A stretch of 64,000 bases of DNA from Flavobacterium sp. SCGC AAA160-P02 (GTDB taxonomy: Bacteria; Bacteroidota; Bacteroidia; Flavobacteriales; Flavobacteriaceae): positions 49,080 through 113,079 of the forward strand of contig KB911102.1 in NCBI GenBank assembly GCA_000383355.1, written 5' to 3'. A model generated the notes under the pieces. The model was not told the DNA's origin. It saw only the letters and a list, made by a program, of their open reading frames with translations, and made no database searches. The position numbers were made by a program, and so were the translations under genes. Numbering within the stretch: the stretch's first letter is position 1; each line of letters begins with the position of its first letter. Below are positions 53,082 through 62,551 of this stretch, one piece after another.

Positions 53082-54608
53082 TTAATGTTTAAAATGTCTA
53101 GTTCCAGTCATTACCATAGAAACATTGTTTTCATCACAGTAATCTATGCTTAATTGATCTTTAATTGAGCCTCCAGGCTGAATTACGCTAGAAATCCCTG
53201 CATTTTTAGCAATTTCTACACAATCTGGAAACGGAAAGAAAGCATCACTTGCCATGGCAGACCCTTGTAAATCAAATCCAAAATTAGTTGCTTTTTCTAT
53301 TGCCTGTCTGAGAGCATCAACTCTACTGGTTTGACCAGTTCCACTAGCATATAGCTGTTTGTCTTTTACTAAAACAATCGTATTAGACTTTGTGTGCTTG
53401 CAAATTTTAGAAGCAAAAAGTAAGTCCTCTAACTCTTTTTCAGAAGGTTTGCTGATAGTCGCATAAGACAAGTCTTCAAGGGCATCAGTTTTAGTGTCTT
53501 TATCCTGAACTAATAATCCATTTAACGAGGTTCTTACAATCTGGTTAGAGACTTCAATATTTTTTTGGATTAGAACAACTCTATTCTTTTTTCCTTTTAA
53601 AATAGTAAGTGCATCATCATCATAGGAAGGAGCAATAACTACCTCACAAAATAATGTATGAATTTCATCAGCAGTAGCTTTATCAATGTTTGTGTTTGAA
53701 ATTAATACTCCACCAAAAGCAGAAACAGGATCACCTGCTAATGCATCAACATAAGCTTTTGAAATAGTTTTTCTTTGAGCAAAACCGCAAGCATTGTTGT
53801 GTTTTAAAATGGCAAAAGTTGGGTCTTCTCCAAGAAATTCATTCATCAAATTAACAGCAGCATCAATATCTAGAAGATTATTATAACTTAATTCTTTTCC
53901 ATGAAGTTTTTCAAACATAGCATCTAAATCTCCAAAAAAGTATCCTTTTTGGTGAGGATTTTCTCCATAGCGTAGTGTTTTAGAAATTGTTTCACTTGCC
54001 TTAAAAACAACTTCATCTTCATTAAAATAATTAAATATAGCGGTATCGTAATGTGAAGAAATATTAAAGGACTTTGCAGCAAATTTCTTTCTTTCAGATA
54101 GAGATGAAGAACCATTATTAGTTTTGTATAGCTGTAAAAATTCTTCATATTGATCCATTGATGAAATGGTAAAAGTATCTTTGAAGTTTTTTGCTGAAGC
54201 TCTTATTAGTGAAATGCCACCAATATCAATTTTTTCGACAATGTCTTGTTCAGATGCTCCCGAGCTTACTGTTTTCTCAAAAGGATATAAATCAACAATC
54301 ACGAGATCTATTTGAGGAATGTCATATTCACTCATTTCTGAAATATCACCATCATGATCTTGCCTGTTTAAAATACCACCAAAAACTTTTGGGTGCAATG
54401 TTTTTACTCTCCCTCCTAAGATGGAAGGATAAGAAGTTAGATCTTCAACCGCAGTGACAGGAATAGATAACCCTTTAATGAATTTCTCGGTACCTCCTGT
54501 AGAATATATTGTTACATTATTTTTATGTAATTCTTTTACCAAAGGTTCTAATCCGTCTTTATGAAAAACAGAAATTAATGCAGATTTAATAGTTTTTATT
54601 TTCCTCAT
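53082..54608 (-). CDS. purH: Bifunctional AICAR transformylase / IMP cyclohydrolase
   Basis: 508 residues. The N-terminal IMP cyclohydrolase (MGS-like) domain shows ALISVFHKDGLEPLVKEL, YSTGGTEKFIK and GGRVKTLHPKVFGGIL. The AICAR formyltransferase domain shows SKTLRYGENPHQKG, AILKHNNACGFA, the SDAFFPFPDCVE block and the end VIQPGGSIKDQLSI with MVMTGTRHFKH. It carries out the last two steps to IMP. It sits upstream of mreB with 75 bases between. A palindrome covers the space between its promoter and ATG. Confidence 0.97.
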   Translation of the reverse strand: MRKIKTIKSALISVFHKDGLEPLVKELHKNNVTIYSTGGTEKFIKGLSIPVTAVEDLTSYPSILGGRVKTLHPKVFGGILNRQDHDGDISEMSEYDIPQIDLVIVDLYPFEKTVSSGASEQDIVEKIDIGGISLIRASAKNFKDTFTISSMDQYEEFLQLYKTNNGSSSLSERKKFAAKSFNISSHYDTAIFNYFNEDEVVFKASETISKTLRYGENPHQKGYFFGDLDAMFEKLHGKELSYNNLLDIDAAVNLMNEFLGEDPTFAILKHNNACGFAQRKTISKAYVDALAGDPVSAFGGVLISNTNIDKATADEIHTLFCEVVIAPSYDDDALTILKGKKNRVVLIQKNIEVSNQIVRTSLNGLLVQDKDTKTDALEDLSYATISKPSEKELEDLLFASKICKHTKSNTIVLVKDKQLYASGTGQTSRVDALRQAIEKATNFGFDLQGSAMASDAFFPFPDCVEIAKNAGISSVIQPGGSIKDQLSIDYCDENNVSMVMTGTRHFKH

Positions 54609-54634
54609 TTTGTATGCTTAGTTAAGCATACAAA
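54609..54634 (-). promoter_or_regulatory. Palindrome abutting the purH start codon (operator or leader hairpin)
   Basis: 12-bp arms 54609-54620 and 54623-54634 with a 2-base centre; the base next to it is the A of the purH ATG on the minus strand. The right arm overlaps the -7 box at 54631-54638, so the site spans the expected start of transcription. This is where a repressor operator, or a hairpin hiding the start codon, would lie. Confidence 0.55.
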
Positions 54635-54661
54635 CTTACTAAATGTGAAGAGTTAAAACAA
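54631..54661 (-). promoter_or_regulatory. purH promoter
   Basis: Minus strand TTG (54661-54659), 20-base spacer, TAAGTTTG (54638-54631). Confidence 0.6.
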
Positions 54662-54692
54662 TAGAAACTACTCTGAAATATGGAAACTTATA

Positions 54693-54830
54693 CTAAAATT
54701 GTGAATAAATTTTTTTCTTAAACGAATTCACTTCATCATTATAATCTTTTGGAGGTTTTTCATTTTTCTTTTTTTTTAAACCTATATTTTCTAATAGGGA
54801 CTTTAATTTGATTCTTTTGTTGATACTCAT
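54693..54830 (-). CDS. Hypothetical 45-residue basic protein
   Basis: A small ORF in the 391-base gap between purH and the GAF gene. It starts MSINKRIKLKSLLENIGLKK and ends DEVNSFKKKIYSQF; it is lysine-rich with a helical, amphipathic look and no signal peptide. Upstream on the same strand is TTG, 20 bases, TAATATTG (54885-54855), one mismatch to the promoter form. No family is recognised. The rest of the gap holds two small hairpins (54912-54927 and 54949-54969) and nothing else I can name. Confidence 0.45.
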   Translation of the reverse strand: MSINKRIKLKSLLENIGLKKKKNEKPPKDYNDEVNSFKKKIYSQF

Positions 54831-54854
54831 CAATTTGGGGTTTTTATGATACAA

Positions 54855-54885
54855 CAATATTACTAATAACATTAGAGATTAACAA
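54855..54885 (-). promoter_or_regulatory. Possible promoter of the 45-residue ORF
   Basis: Minus strand TTG, 20-base spacer, TAATATTG; one mismatch in the -7 box. Confidence 0.35.
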
Positions 54886-54999
54886 TACCTGTAAAAGGGG
54901 ATTTTTATAACTACCCATTTTTGGGTAATTAAAAGGATAGGCTTAATCTAAACTAGAAAAATTAGTTTAATCTGATGTTTTATACTTGGAGGTTTTACT

Positions 55000-55452
55000 T
55001 TAATATAAAGTAGCAATTTTAGAACAAATAAATTCTAAAAGTTTTGTATCATCATTAGAAAAAGGATTGACAGTATGGGAATCAATGTCTATCTGACCAA
55101 TATTTTCACCATTCACAAAAATTGGAATTACAATTTCTGATTTTACTTTCCAGCCACAGGAGATATAGTTTTCTTGTTCAGTAACATCTTGAACAATAAA
55201 ATTTTCATTTGATAAAGCTACTTGACCACAGATGCCTTTTCCAAAAGGAATAATGGTGTGTTCTGTTGGTTCTCCAGTAAATTCTGCTAATTTTAACTCT
55301 TCTTTTTCTCCATTTTTGAAGTAAAAGCCAACCCAATCATAATAAGAAATTTCACTTTGTAAAAAATCACAAATAGCCTGTTGCTTTTCTTTAGTTGTTT
55401 TTTCGGATAAAATAATGTCTTCTATGACATTCTTGAAACTATTGATGTTCAC
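55000..55452 (-). CDS. GAF-domain protein, probable free methionine-(R)-sulfoxide reductase
   Basis: 150 residues from the GTG at 55452 (reads MNINSFKNVIEDI); a TTG at 55491 lies inside the -7 box TATTTTTG (55496-55489) and is rejected. One GAF domain: YYDWVGFYFKNGEKEELKLAEFTGEP, GKGICGQVAL and SCGWKVKSEIVIPIFVNGENIGQIDIDS. The Cys in GICGQ and the one in ISCGW match resolving and catalytic cysteines of fRMsr enzymes, which repair free oxidised methionine. A general GAF sensor remains possible. Divergent from the exosortase gene. Confidence 0.82.
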   Translation of the reverse strand: MNINSFKNVIEDIILSEKTTKEKQQAICDFLQSEISYYDWVGFYFKNGEKEELKLAEFTGEPTEHTIIPFGKGICGQVALSNENFIVQDVTEQENYISCGWKVKSEIVIPIFVNGENIGQIDIDSHTVNPFSNDDTKLLEFICSKIATLY

Positions 55453-55460
55453 GTTTTTTC

Positions 55461-55468
55461 TATATTTG
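55461..55468 (+). promoter_or_regulatory. -7 box of the exosortase pair
   Basis: TATATTTG, full TAnnTTTG match, 41 bases before the xrtF ATG. It lies 20 bases from the opposed GAF -7 box, so the divergent promoters overlap. Confidence 0.45.
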
Positions 55469-55488
55469 TTTATTGTAATTAAACTCAA

Positions 55489-55496
55489 CAAAAATA
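55489..55496 (-). promoter_or_regulatory. -7 box of the GAF gene
   Basis: Minus strand TATTTTTG, 36 bases upstream of the GTG start. Confidence 0.4.
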
Positions 55497-55509
55497 AATT
55501 AAATTTTTA

Positions 55510-56046
55510 ATGAAAGGTCAAAGGAGTATCGTTCTTTTTTTAGTTAAGTTTTTCACTGTGTATTTTGTTTTATTTGGACTCTACTCTTTTTATCTAAATA
55601 AAACACAACAAAAAGTAGGTATTTTTTCTTGTTCTCCTATCACAACTAAAGTTGCAGAGCAAACCAAAACTATTTTGTCTTTGTTTAATTATGAAACACG
55701 AGTATTACAACATGAAGATGAAATGTCTATGAAAGTTATATTAAATGGTAGATATGTAGCTAGAGTAATTGAAGGTTGTAATTCAGTTAGTATTATTATC
55801 TTATTCTTAGCATTTATTGTTGCTTTTAAAGGATCTTTAAAAAACACTATTATTTTTGGAGTTGTAGGTGCTATGATTATTTATATTGTTAATATTTTGC
55901 GAATAGCTTTCTTAACAGTAATGATTTATGAATACCAAAGTTATCAAGAGTTTTTTCATAGCATTGTTTTTCCTGCAATTATCTATGGGATTACTTTTTT
56001 GCTATGGATAGTTTGGGTTCATAAATTTTCAAATTTTAAGAAATGA
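55510..56046 (+). CDS. xrtF: Exosortase family protein XrtF
   Basis: 178 residues with about five membrane helices. The exosortase triad is visible: C90 in EGCNSVS, R131 in NILRIAFL and H150 in EFFHSIVFP. This matches XrtF (TIGR04128), the exosortase found in flavobacteria. It is expected to cut a C-terminal sorting signal of secreted proteins at the inner membrane; its substrates are not well known. Its stop overlaps the next gene by 4 bases, so the two are translationally coupled. Confidence 0.92.
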   Translation: MKGQRSIVLFLVKFFTVYFVLFGLYSFYLNKTQQKVGIFSCSPITTKVAEQTKTILSLFNYETRVLQHEDEMSMKVILNGRYVARVIEGCNSVSIIILFLAFIVAFKGSLKNTIIFGVVGAMIIYIVNILRIAFLTVMIYEYQSYQEFFHSIVFPAIIYGITFLLWIVWVHKFSNFKK

Positions 56047-56468
56047 AAGAAACAATAAGAATAATTATAATTGTATTGTTGTTTGTAGTTTTGTTTTTGG
56101 TGAGAGCCTTTGAAGACCAGTTATTTTATGACCCATTAAATAGTTATTTTCAAAACGATTATTTATACAAGAAAATTCCTCAATTAGATAGATGGAATTT
56201 ACTACTTCATCTTTTTTACAGATACACTATTAATAGTTTAATTTCTCTAGCTATTATTTATATGGTTTTTAGGAATAAAAAAATTATAAAATTTTCGCAG
56301 TTATTTTTTACTGTTGCATTTCTATTGTTGATTATTTCTTTTTCTTTTTCATTGAGAAATAACCTAGAAGGAGGCTACCTTTTTACTTTTTATATTCGGA
56401 GATTTCTGATTCAGCCTCTTTTTTTATTGATTCTTTTACCTGCGTTTTATTATCATAAGAAACTATAA
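56043..56468 (+). CDS. Exosortase F-associated membrane protein
   Basis: 141 residues, four or so membrane helices, starting MKETIRIIIIVLLFVVLFLVRAFEDQLFYDPL. This FYDPL-x-F-like start and the RYTINSLISLAIIY block are typical of the small protein always found beside XrtF (TIGR04127). Function unknown; it is probably an accessory of the exosortase. It overlaps xrtF by 4 bases. Confidence 0.88.
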   Translation: MKETIRIIIIVLLFVVLFLVRAFEDQLFYDPLNSYFQNDYLYKKIPQLDRWNLLLHLFYRYTINSLISLAIIYMVFRNKKIIKFSQLFFTVAFLLLIISFSFSLRNNLEGGYLFTFYIRRFLIQPLFLLILLPAFYYHKKL

Positions 56469-56505
56469 AAAAAATAGTTTAACATAATTTTAAAAAATTC
56501 TGTTG

Positions 56506-56513
56506 TAAATTTG
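56506..56513 (+). promoter_or_regulatory. -7 box of a possibly leaderless promoter (HYC_CC_PP gene)
   Basis: TAAATTTG, full TAnnTTTG match, ending 7 bases before the ATG at 56521. It separates the metal-related genes from the exosortase pair. Confidence 0.5.
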
Positions 56514-56520
56514 CAATTCA

Positions 56521-56934
56521 ATGAATACAATTTTAAAAAAAATAAGTACAACACTGTTGTCATTTATAGTACTGTTCTCATCTATGTCTTTTGCCATAGA
56601 TGAACACTATTGTGGGAATAACTTAATGGATGTGTCTTATTTTGGTGATGCCGATAATTGTGGCTCAGAGGAGGTAACTATGAACTCTAGTTCATCCACA
56701 GTAAAACAAAATAATTGTTGTAAAAATGAAACAACACTCCTTGAATCATCAATATTTAATAAAGAAAAATTCATAAATCTACAGCATATAGATGCAGAGG
56801 TTCTTTTTTTTAAGGCAAATTCTTATTTAGGAACTTACAAAGACATTGCTATAGAAATAGAATATTATACAAACTTCTCTCCACATGATATAGCCCAAGA
56901 TATTCAGGTTTTACATCAGGCTTTTTTAATTTAA
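56521..56934 (+). CDS. HYC_CC_PP family exported protein
   Basis: 137 residues with a signal-like N-terminus (STTLLSFIVLFSSMSFA). The family marks are H29-Y30-C31 in DEHYCGNN, a further C47, and C66-C67 in NNCCKNE. The third mark, normally Pro-Pro near the C-terminus, reads S-P-H-D (120-123). The cysteines and histidines suggest metal binding outside the membrane, probably copper. It comes just before a TonB receptor and an HMA protein, the usual company of this family in Bacteroidota. Confidence 0.82.
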   Translation: MNTILKKISTTLLSFIVLFSSMSFAIDEHYCGNNLMDVSYFGDADNCGSEEVTMNSSSSTVKQNNCCKNETTLLESSIFNKEKFINLQHIDAEVLFFKANSYLGTYKDIAIEIEYYTNFSPHDIAQDIQVLHQAFLI

Positions 56935-57012
56935 TTTTAAATAGTACTACAATAGTATCATCTTTTTAGTTGATTACTCGTCTAGTTATTATTAAAAGTT
57001 AAATACAATCCA

Positions 57013-59256
57013 ATGAAAAAAAACAGCATCATTACCATCTTTTTATTACTACCCTTGTTCTTATTTTCTCAAGAAACATTAACAGGCATGATTATGGATA
57101 AAAACAATCCCAAAGATAATTTAGGAGTTTTTGGGGCCAATGTTTATTGGTTAAATAGCTCTACAGGGGCCACAACTAATGAAAAAGGATGGTTTACAAT
57201 TCCATATAAAAAAAGTTATAAGAAGCTTGTAGTTAGTTATGTTGGTTATAAGACAGATACGCTTATTATAACTAATTTAGAACCCATACATCATTTTATA
57301 ACACCAGAAAATGAGTTAGAAGAAGTAACTATAAAAAGCAAAAAGAAGGCAACACAAAGATCTTTTGTACAAACACAAAATGTTTTTACAGTAAACAGTG
57401 CGGAATTATTAAAGGCTGCCTGTTGTAATCTAGCTGAGAGCTTTGAAACCAACCCGTCTATTGATGTAAATTTTTCAGATGCCTTAACAGGAACTCGTCA
57501 AATTCAAATGTTAGGTTTAAAAAGTCCTTATTTACTAATAACTCAAGAAAACCTTCCTTCAATTCGTGGTGCAGCCCAGGTTTTTGGCCTCACTTTTACA
57601 CCCGGTACTTGGGTAGAAAGCATTCAAATAACTAAAGGAGCAGGAAGTGTTATTAATGGTTATGAGAGTATCTCTGGACAGATTAATGCTGAATTAGTAA
57701 AGCCTTTTACAGATAAAAGATTTTTTTTAAACACCTATGGGTCTTTAGGTGGTAGATTAGAGTTGAACACGCATTTTAATCATAAAATTTCTGAAAAATG
57801 GCAAACAGGCTTGTATATCCATGGAAACTACAGAGGTGAGAAATTTGATAGAAATAAAGATAATTTTTTAGATAACCCATTAACAAACCAAGTGAATGTG
57901 ATGAGTCGATGGCAATACTTAGATGCAGAAAAAGGCTGGGTAAGCTTTATCAATGTTCGTTATATGAATGATGCGAAACAAACAGGAGAAATCAATTTTA
58001 ATCCTAGTTTAGATAAAGGAGGGTCAGATATCTGGGGAGGTGAAATTGACACTAAACGCTTTGATTCTTCTTTAAAATTAGGCTACGTTTTTCCAGAGCT
58101 TCCTTTTCAAAGCTTTGGTTTCCAGTTTGCTTATAGCAATCATGAACAAGATTCTTATTTTGGATTAAAAACCTATGATATTAAGCATGAAAGTATTTAT
58201 TCAAATTTGCTATTTAATTCAATTATAGGAGATACTCGAAGCAAGTTTACAACAGGGATAAATTTTACTTATGACACCTATGATGAATTTGTAAATTCTA
58301 TTAATTTTTCTAGAAATGAGAATTCTTTTGGAGGTTTTTTTGAATATGCGTATGATAATTTAGATAATTTTAGTTTTACCACAGGGCTGAGAGTTGATAC
58401 TCATAATTTATTAGGAACCTTTATTACACCTAGAGTTCATTTAAGGTATGCGCCTTGGGAAAAAGCAGTGTTTAGGGGCTCAGTTGGTCAGGGAAGAAAA
58501 AGTGCAAATGTATTTGCAGAAAATCAACAGTTATTTGCAAGTGCTAGACAAATAGACATTCAATCCTCTGGTGGTAAAATATACGGTTTAGATCCAGAAG
58601 TTGCCTGGAATTATGGAATTTCATATTTACAAGGATTTAATTTATTTGATAAAAAAGGAGATATTACCTTCGACTTTTATAGAACTCATTTTCAAAACCA
58701 AGTAGTGGTAGATTGGGAAAACCCACAAAGAATTTCCTTTTATAATTTGGAAGGTGAAAGTTATGCAAATAGCTTTCAGACAGAAGTAAATTATTTCTTC
58801 AATGAGTATCTAAATGTACGCTTAGCTTATAAATTTTATGACATAGAAACTGATTATAACTCAGGGAAATTATCAAAACCATTGACTCCAAATCATCGCT
58901 TCTTTGCAAATATTTCATATGAAACAAAGCCAGTAGAATTGATTAAGCAATGGAAGTTTGACTTAACCTATAATTTTATTGGAGATCAACGTCTGCCAGA
59001 TACATCAAGTAATCCTATTGAATATCAATTAGAAGAGTATTCAAATTCTTATAGTTTACTGAACGCTCAAGTCACCAAAGTTTTTTCTAAAAAGTTTGAA
59101 ATGTATTTTGGTGTTGAAAATTTAACAAATTTCACGCAGAAAAATCCTATTTTAGCGAGTGATAATCCGTTTGGCGCTAATTTTGATTCAACTATCATTT
59201 ATGGACCAATTTTTGGAAGAATGTTTTATAGCGGATTAAGATTTAAAATTGATTAA
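57013..59256 (+). CDS. TonB-dependent receptor with CC motif in the plug region
   Basis: 747 residues. Signal peptide (MKKNSIITIFLLLPLFLFSQ), a carboxypeptidase-like regulatory domain (about 22-100), a plug (about 115-225) and a 22-strand barrel ending YSGLRFKID. The plug contains ELLKAACCNLAESFETNPSID, with adjacent C137-C138, and the IQMLGLKSPYLLI block. This subtype is found beside HMA and HYC_CC_PP proteins. A metal, probably copper, or a metal complex is the likely substrate by context. The HMA gene follows after 2 bases. Confidence 0.88.
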   Translation: MKKNSIITIFLLLPLFLFSQETLTGMIMDKNNPKDNLGVFGANVYWLNSSTGATTNEKGWFTIPYKKSYKKLVVSYVGYKTDTLIITNLEPIHHFITPENELEEVTIKSKKKATQRSFVQTQNVFTVNSAELLKAACCNLAESFETNPSIDVNFSDALTGTRQIQMLGLKSPYLLITQENLPSIRGAAQVFGLTFTPGTWVESIQITKGAGSVINGYESISGQINAELVKPFTDKRFFLNTYGSLGGRLELNTHFNHKISEKWQTGLYIHGNYRGEKFDRNKDNFLDNPLTNQVNVMSRWQYLDAEKGWVSFINVRYMNDAKQTGEINFNPSLDKGGSDIWGGEIDTKRFDSSLKLGYVFPELPFQSFGFQFAYSNHEQDSYFGLKTYDIKHESIYSNLLFNSIIGDTRSKFTTGINFTYDTYDEFVNSINFSRNENSFGGFFEYAYDNLDNFSFTTGLRVDTHNLLGTFITPRVHLRYAPWEKAVFRGSVGQGRKSANVFAENQQLFASARQIDIQSSGGKIYGLDPEVAWNYGISYLQGFNLFDKKGDITFDFYRTHFQNQVVVDWENPQRISFYNLEGESYANSFQTEVNYFFNEYLNVRLAYKFYDIETDYNSGKLSKPLTPNHRFFANISYETKPVELIKQWKFDLTYNFIGDQRLPDTSSNPIEYQLEEYSNSYSLLNAQVTKVFSKKFEMYFGVENLTNFTQKNPILASDNPFGANFDSTIIYGPIFGRMFYSGLRFKID

Positions 59257-59258
59257 AA

Positions 59259-59624
59259 ATGAAAAAAATTATCCTTATGTTTTGCTTGTTGTTGGTAGGT
59301 TTATCAGCAGAAGCACAAAAGAAAAAAAAGAATTTTAAAGTAGCAATTGAAGTTGATGGTGTTTGTATGATGTGTAAAAAACGTATTGAAAAAGCAGCCT
59401 TAAACTCAAAAGGAGTAAAGTTTGCAACTTGGGATGTGAAAACTCATTTACTTTCTTTAATCATTGATGAAAATAAAACAGATACCAAAACTATTCAAAA
59501 AAACGTTGCTGCTGTTGGTCATGACACTAAAGGGATTAAGGCCAAAGATCATGTTTATAATGGAATTAACCCTTGTTGTAAATATAGAGATAAGAAAGTA
59601 GTAGACGCTCATGATGACCTTTAA
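59259..59624 (+). CDS. Exported heavy-metal-associated (HMA) domain protein
   Basis: 121 residues with a signal peptide (MKKIILMFCLLLVGLSAEAQ). The ferredoxin-like HMA domain follows, with C36-M-M-C39 in GVCMMCKKRIEKAAL; the usual M-x-C-x-x-C form has Val-Cys here. A second metal-like site is C106-C107 in NPCCKYRD near the end, with H98 nearby. It probably passes Cu(I) or a similar ion in the periplasm. It is 2 bases after the TonB receptor and overlaps the next gene by 14 bases. Confidence 0.88.
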   Translation: MKKIILMFCLLLVGLSAEAQKKKKNFKVAIEVDGVCMMCKKRIEKAALNSKGVKFATWDVKTHLLSLIIDENKTDTKTIQKNVAAVGHDTKGIKAKDHVYNGINPCCKYRDKKVVDAHDDL

Positions 59625-60372
59625 CATTAGAGGTTTTTTTTTAAAAACTACTTGTTTAGTTTTAGTTGCAAGTTCATTTCTTTTTTGTGATAAGAAAAAA
59701 ATAACTGCCAACGAAATTGTTTCAAAATCAATAGACGCTCACGGTGGTTTTAATCAATGGAAACAAATTGACACACTTTCTTTTGTAAAAAAAACAGTTT
59801 TATTCACCAAGAAAGGTCTTAAAGAAAAAGAGATAAAGCAATATCAATCATTTTCTTTTGGAAGTTCATTTAATGTAGCCATTACTTCGTTAGGATCAGA
59901 TAATACAAGCTTAACGCTCACTAATGGTCTCTATTCTAAGAGTATTGGTGACTCTTTGCTATTAATAACAGAAGAAGAGCTACCTGCTTTAAAAAATGCT
60001 TTTAAAGCAGCGTATTATGTAGTTAGCCAGCCTTTTAATTTAAAAGAAAGTACTGCATCTCTTCTGTATGTTAAGGATACTGTCTTAAAGAATAAGAAAA
60101 CATATGTAGTAAATGTTTCCTATAAAGGAGATACAGAAAATTCTGATTTATGGACTTACTATTTTGACGCTCAAACATTTCTTGTAGTAGCCTGTAAAGT
60201 AAACCATTCACCAACGATGAGCTTTATACAAAATACTAAATTTAATACGTTAACACCTTTTGTGTTTAATGCTGAAAGAGAAAGTGTTTTTTTAAAAGCA
60301 GATGCGACTAAAGACTATTTGAGAGCTGCTTATTTTTATTCAGATTATAAGGTTGTTTTTAAAAACAAGTAA
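59611..60372 (+). CDS. DUF6503 family protein (second copy)
   Basis: 253 residues. Its N-terminus is hydrophobic with LVLVASSFLFCDKKK, a lipoprotein-like signal with Cys near residue 26. The body (ANEIVSKSIDAHGGFNQWKQIDTLSF; DLWTYYFDAQTFLVVACK) resembles the protein at 5691-6410 in length and layout, so both belong to the DUF6503 group. It overlaps the HMA gene by 14 bases and closes the metal-uptake set. Function unknown. Confidence 0.72.
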   Translation: MMTFNIRGFFLKTTCLVLVASSFLFCDKKKITANEIVSKSIDAHGGFNQWKQIDTLSFVKKTVLFTKKGLKEKEIKQYQSFSFGSSFNVAITSLGSDNTSLTLTNGLYSKSIGDSLLLITEEELPALKNAFKAAYYVVSQPFNLKESTASLLYVKDTVLKNKKTYVVNVSYKGDTENSDLWTYYFDAQTFLVVACKVNHSPTMSFIQNTKFNTLTPFVFNAERESVFLKADATKDYLRAAYFYSDYKVVFKNK

Positions 60373-60402
60373 AAAAATATTATTTATAATAATGATTACA
60401 AA

Positions 60403-60430
60403 AAAACCCCAAGAGAGTTCTTGGGGTTTT
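60403..60430. terminator. Bidirectional terminator (DUF6503 / groEL)
   Basis: Perfect 12-bp stem, arms 60403-60414 and 60419-60430, loop GAGT, between convergent genes, A-rich and T-rich at the two ends. Confidence 0.9.
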
Positions 60431-60450
60431 ATCTTTTTTAATAAGAATGA

Positions 60451-62106
<1,656 letters not shown>

Positions 62107-62382
62107 TTATACAATTGCTAAAATGTCGCTTTCGCGCATCATTAAATAGTCTTTTCCTTCAAGTTTTAAGTCAGTTCCACCATATTTTCCATACAAGACT
62201 GTGTCACCTATTTTTACGGTTAAAGGTTCATCTTTTTTGCCATTCCCAACAGCAACAACAGTTCCTTTTTGTGGTTTTTCTTTTGCGTTGTCTGGAATAA
62301 TAATACCAGAAGCTGTTGTAGTTTCTGCGGCAGCTGGTTCTACAAGAACTCTATCTGCTAGAGGTTGAATGTTTAATCCCAT
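62107..62382 (-). CDS. groES: Co-chaperonin GroES
   Basis: 91 residues. [28 protein letters not shown] is the conserved start with the mobile loop, and [32 protein letters not shown] the usual end. It caps GroEL. Upstream (62383-62460) there is an inverted repeat GTCAGT/ACTGAC, but no perfect TAnnTTTG box, which fits a special heat-shock promoter; this is only an inference. Confidence 0.97.
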   Translation of the reverse strand: MGLNIQPLADRVLVEPAAAETTTASGIIIPDNAKEKPQKGTVVAVGNGKKDEPLTVKIGDTVLYGKYGGTDLKLEGKDYLMMRESDILAIV

Positions 62383-62425
62383 TTGTATAAATATTTATTT
62401 TTAATTGATTTTCAAAGAATAAGTA

Positions 62426-62457
62426 GTCAGTAATTATGCCATTTAACAAGAACTGAC
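62426..62457 (-). promoter_or_regulatory. Inverted repeat upstream of groES
   Basis: GTCAGT (62426-62431) and ACTGAC (62452-62457), spaced by 20 bases, 44 bases upstream of the groES ATG. It could be part of a heat-shock promoter or an operator; evidence is the symmetry alone. Confidence 0.3.
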
Positions 62458-62497
62458 AATTTTTCAATATACTCTATCTAATTTTAATTTTAACTCA

Positions 62498-62537
62498 AAA
62501 AAAAATGCCAACGTGTCATTTCGTTGGCATTTTTTTT
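62498..62537 (-). terminator. Intrinsic terminator of secG
   Basis: 16-bp inverted repeat (arms 62498-62513 and 62522-62537), TGCCAACG core, 8-base loop, ending in T residues on the minus strand, 14 bases after the secG stop. Confidence 0.9.
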
Positions 62538-62551
62538 GACGCTTACAAAGC

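Noticed and set aside
62430..62450. Sigma-54-like TGGCAT before groES
   Set aside because: The -12 half (TTGC) is missing at the right distance.
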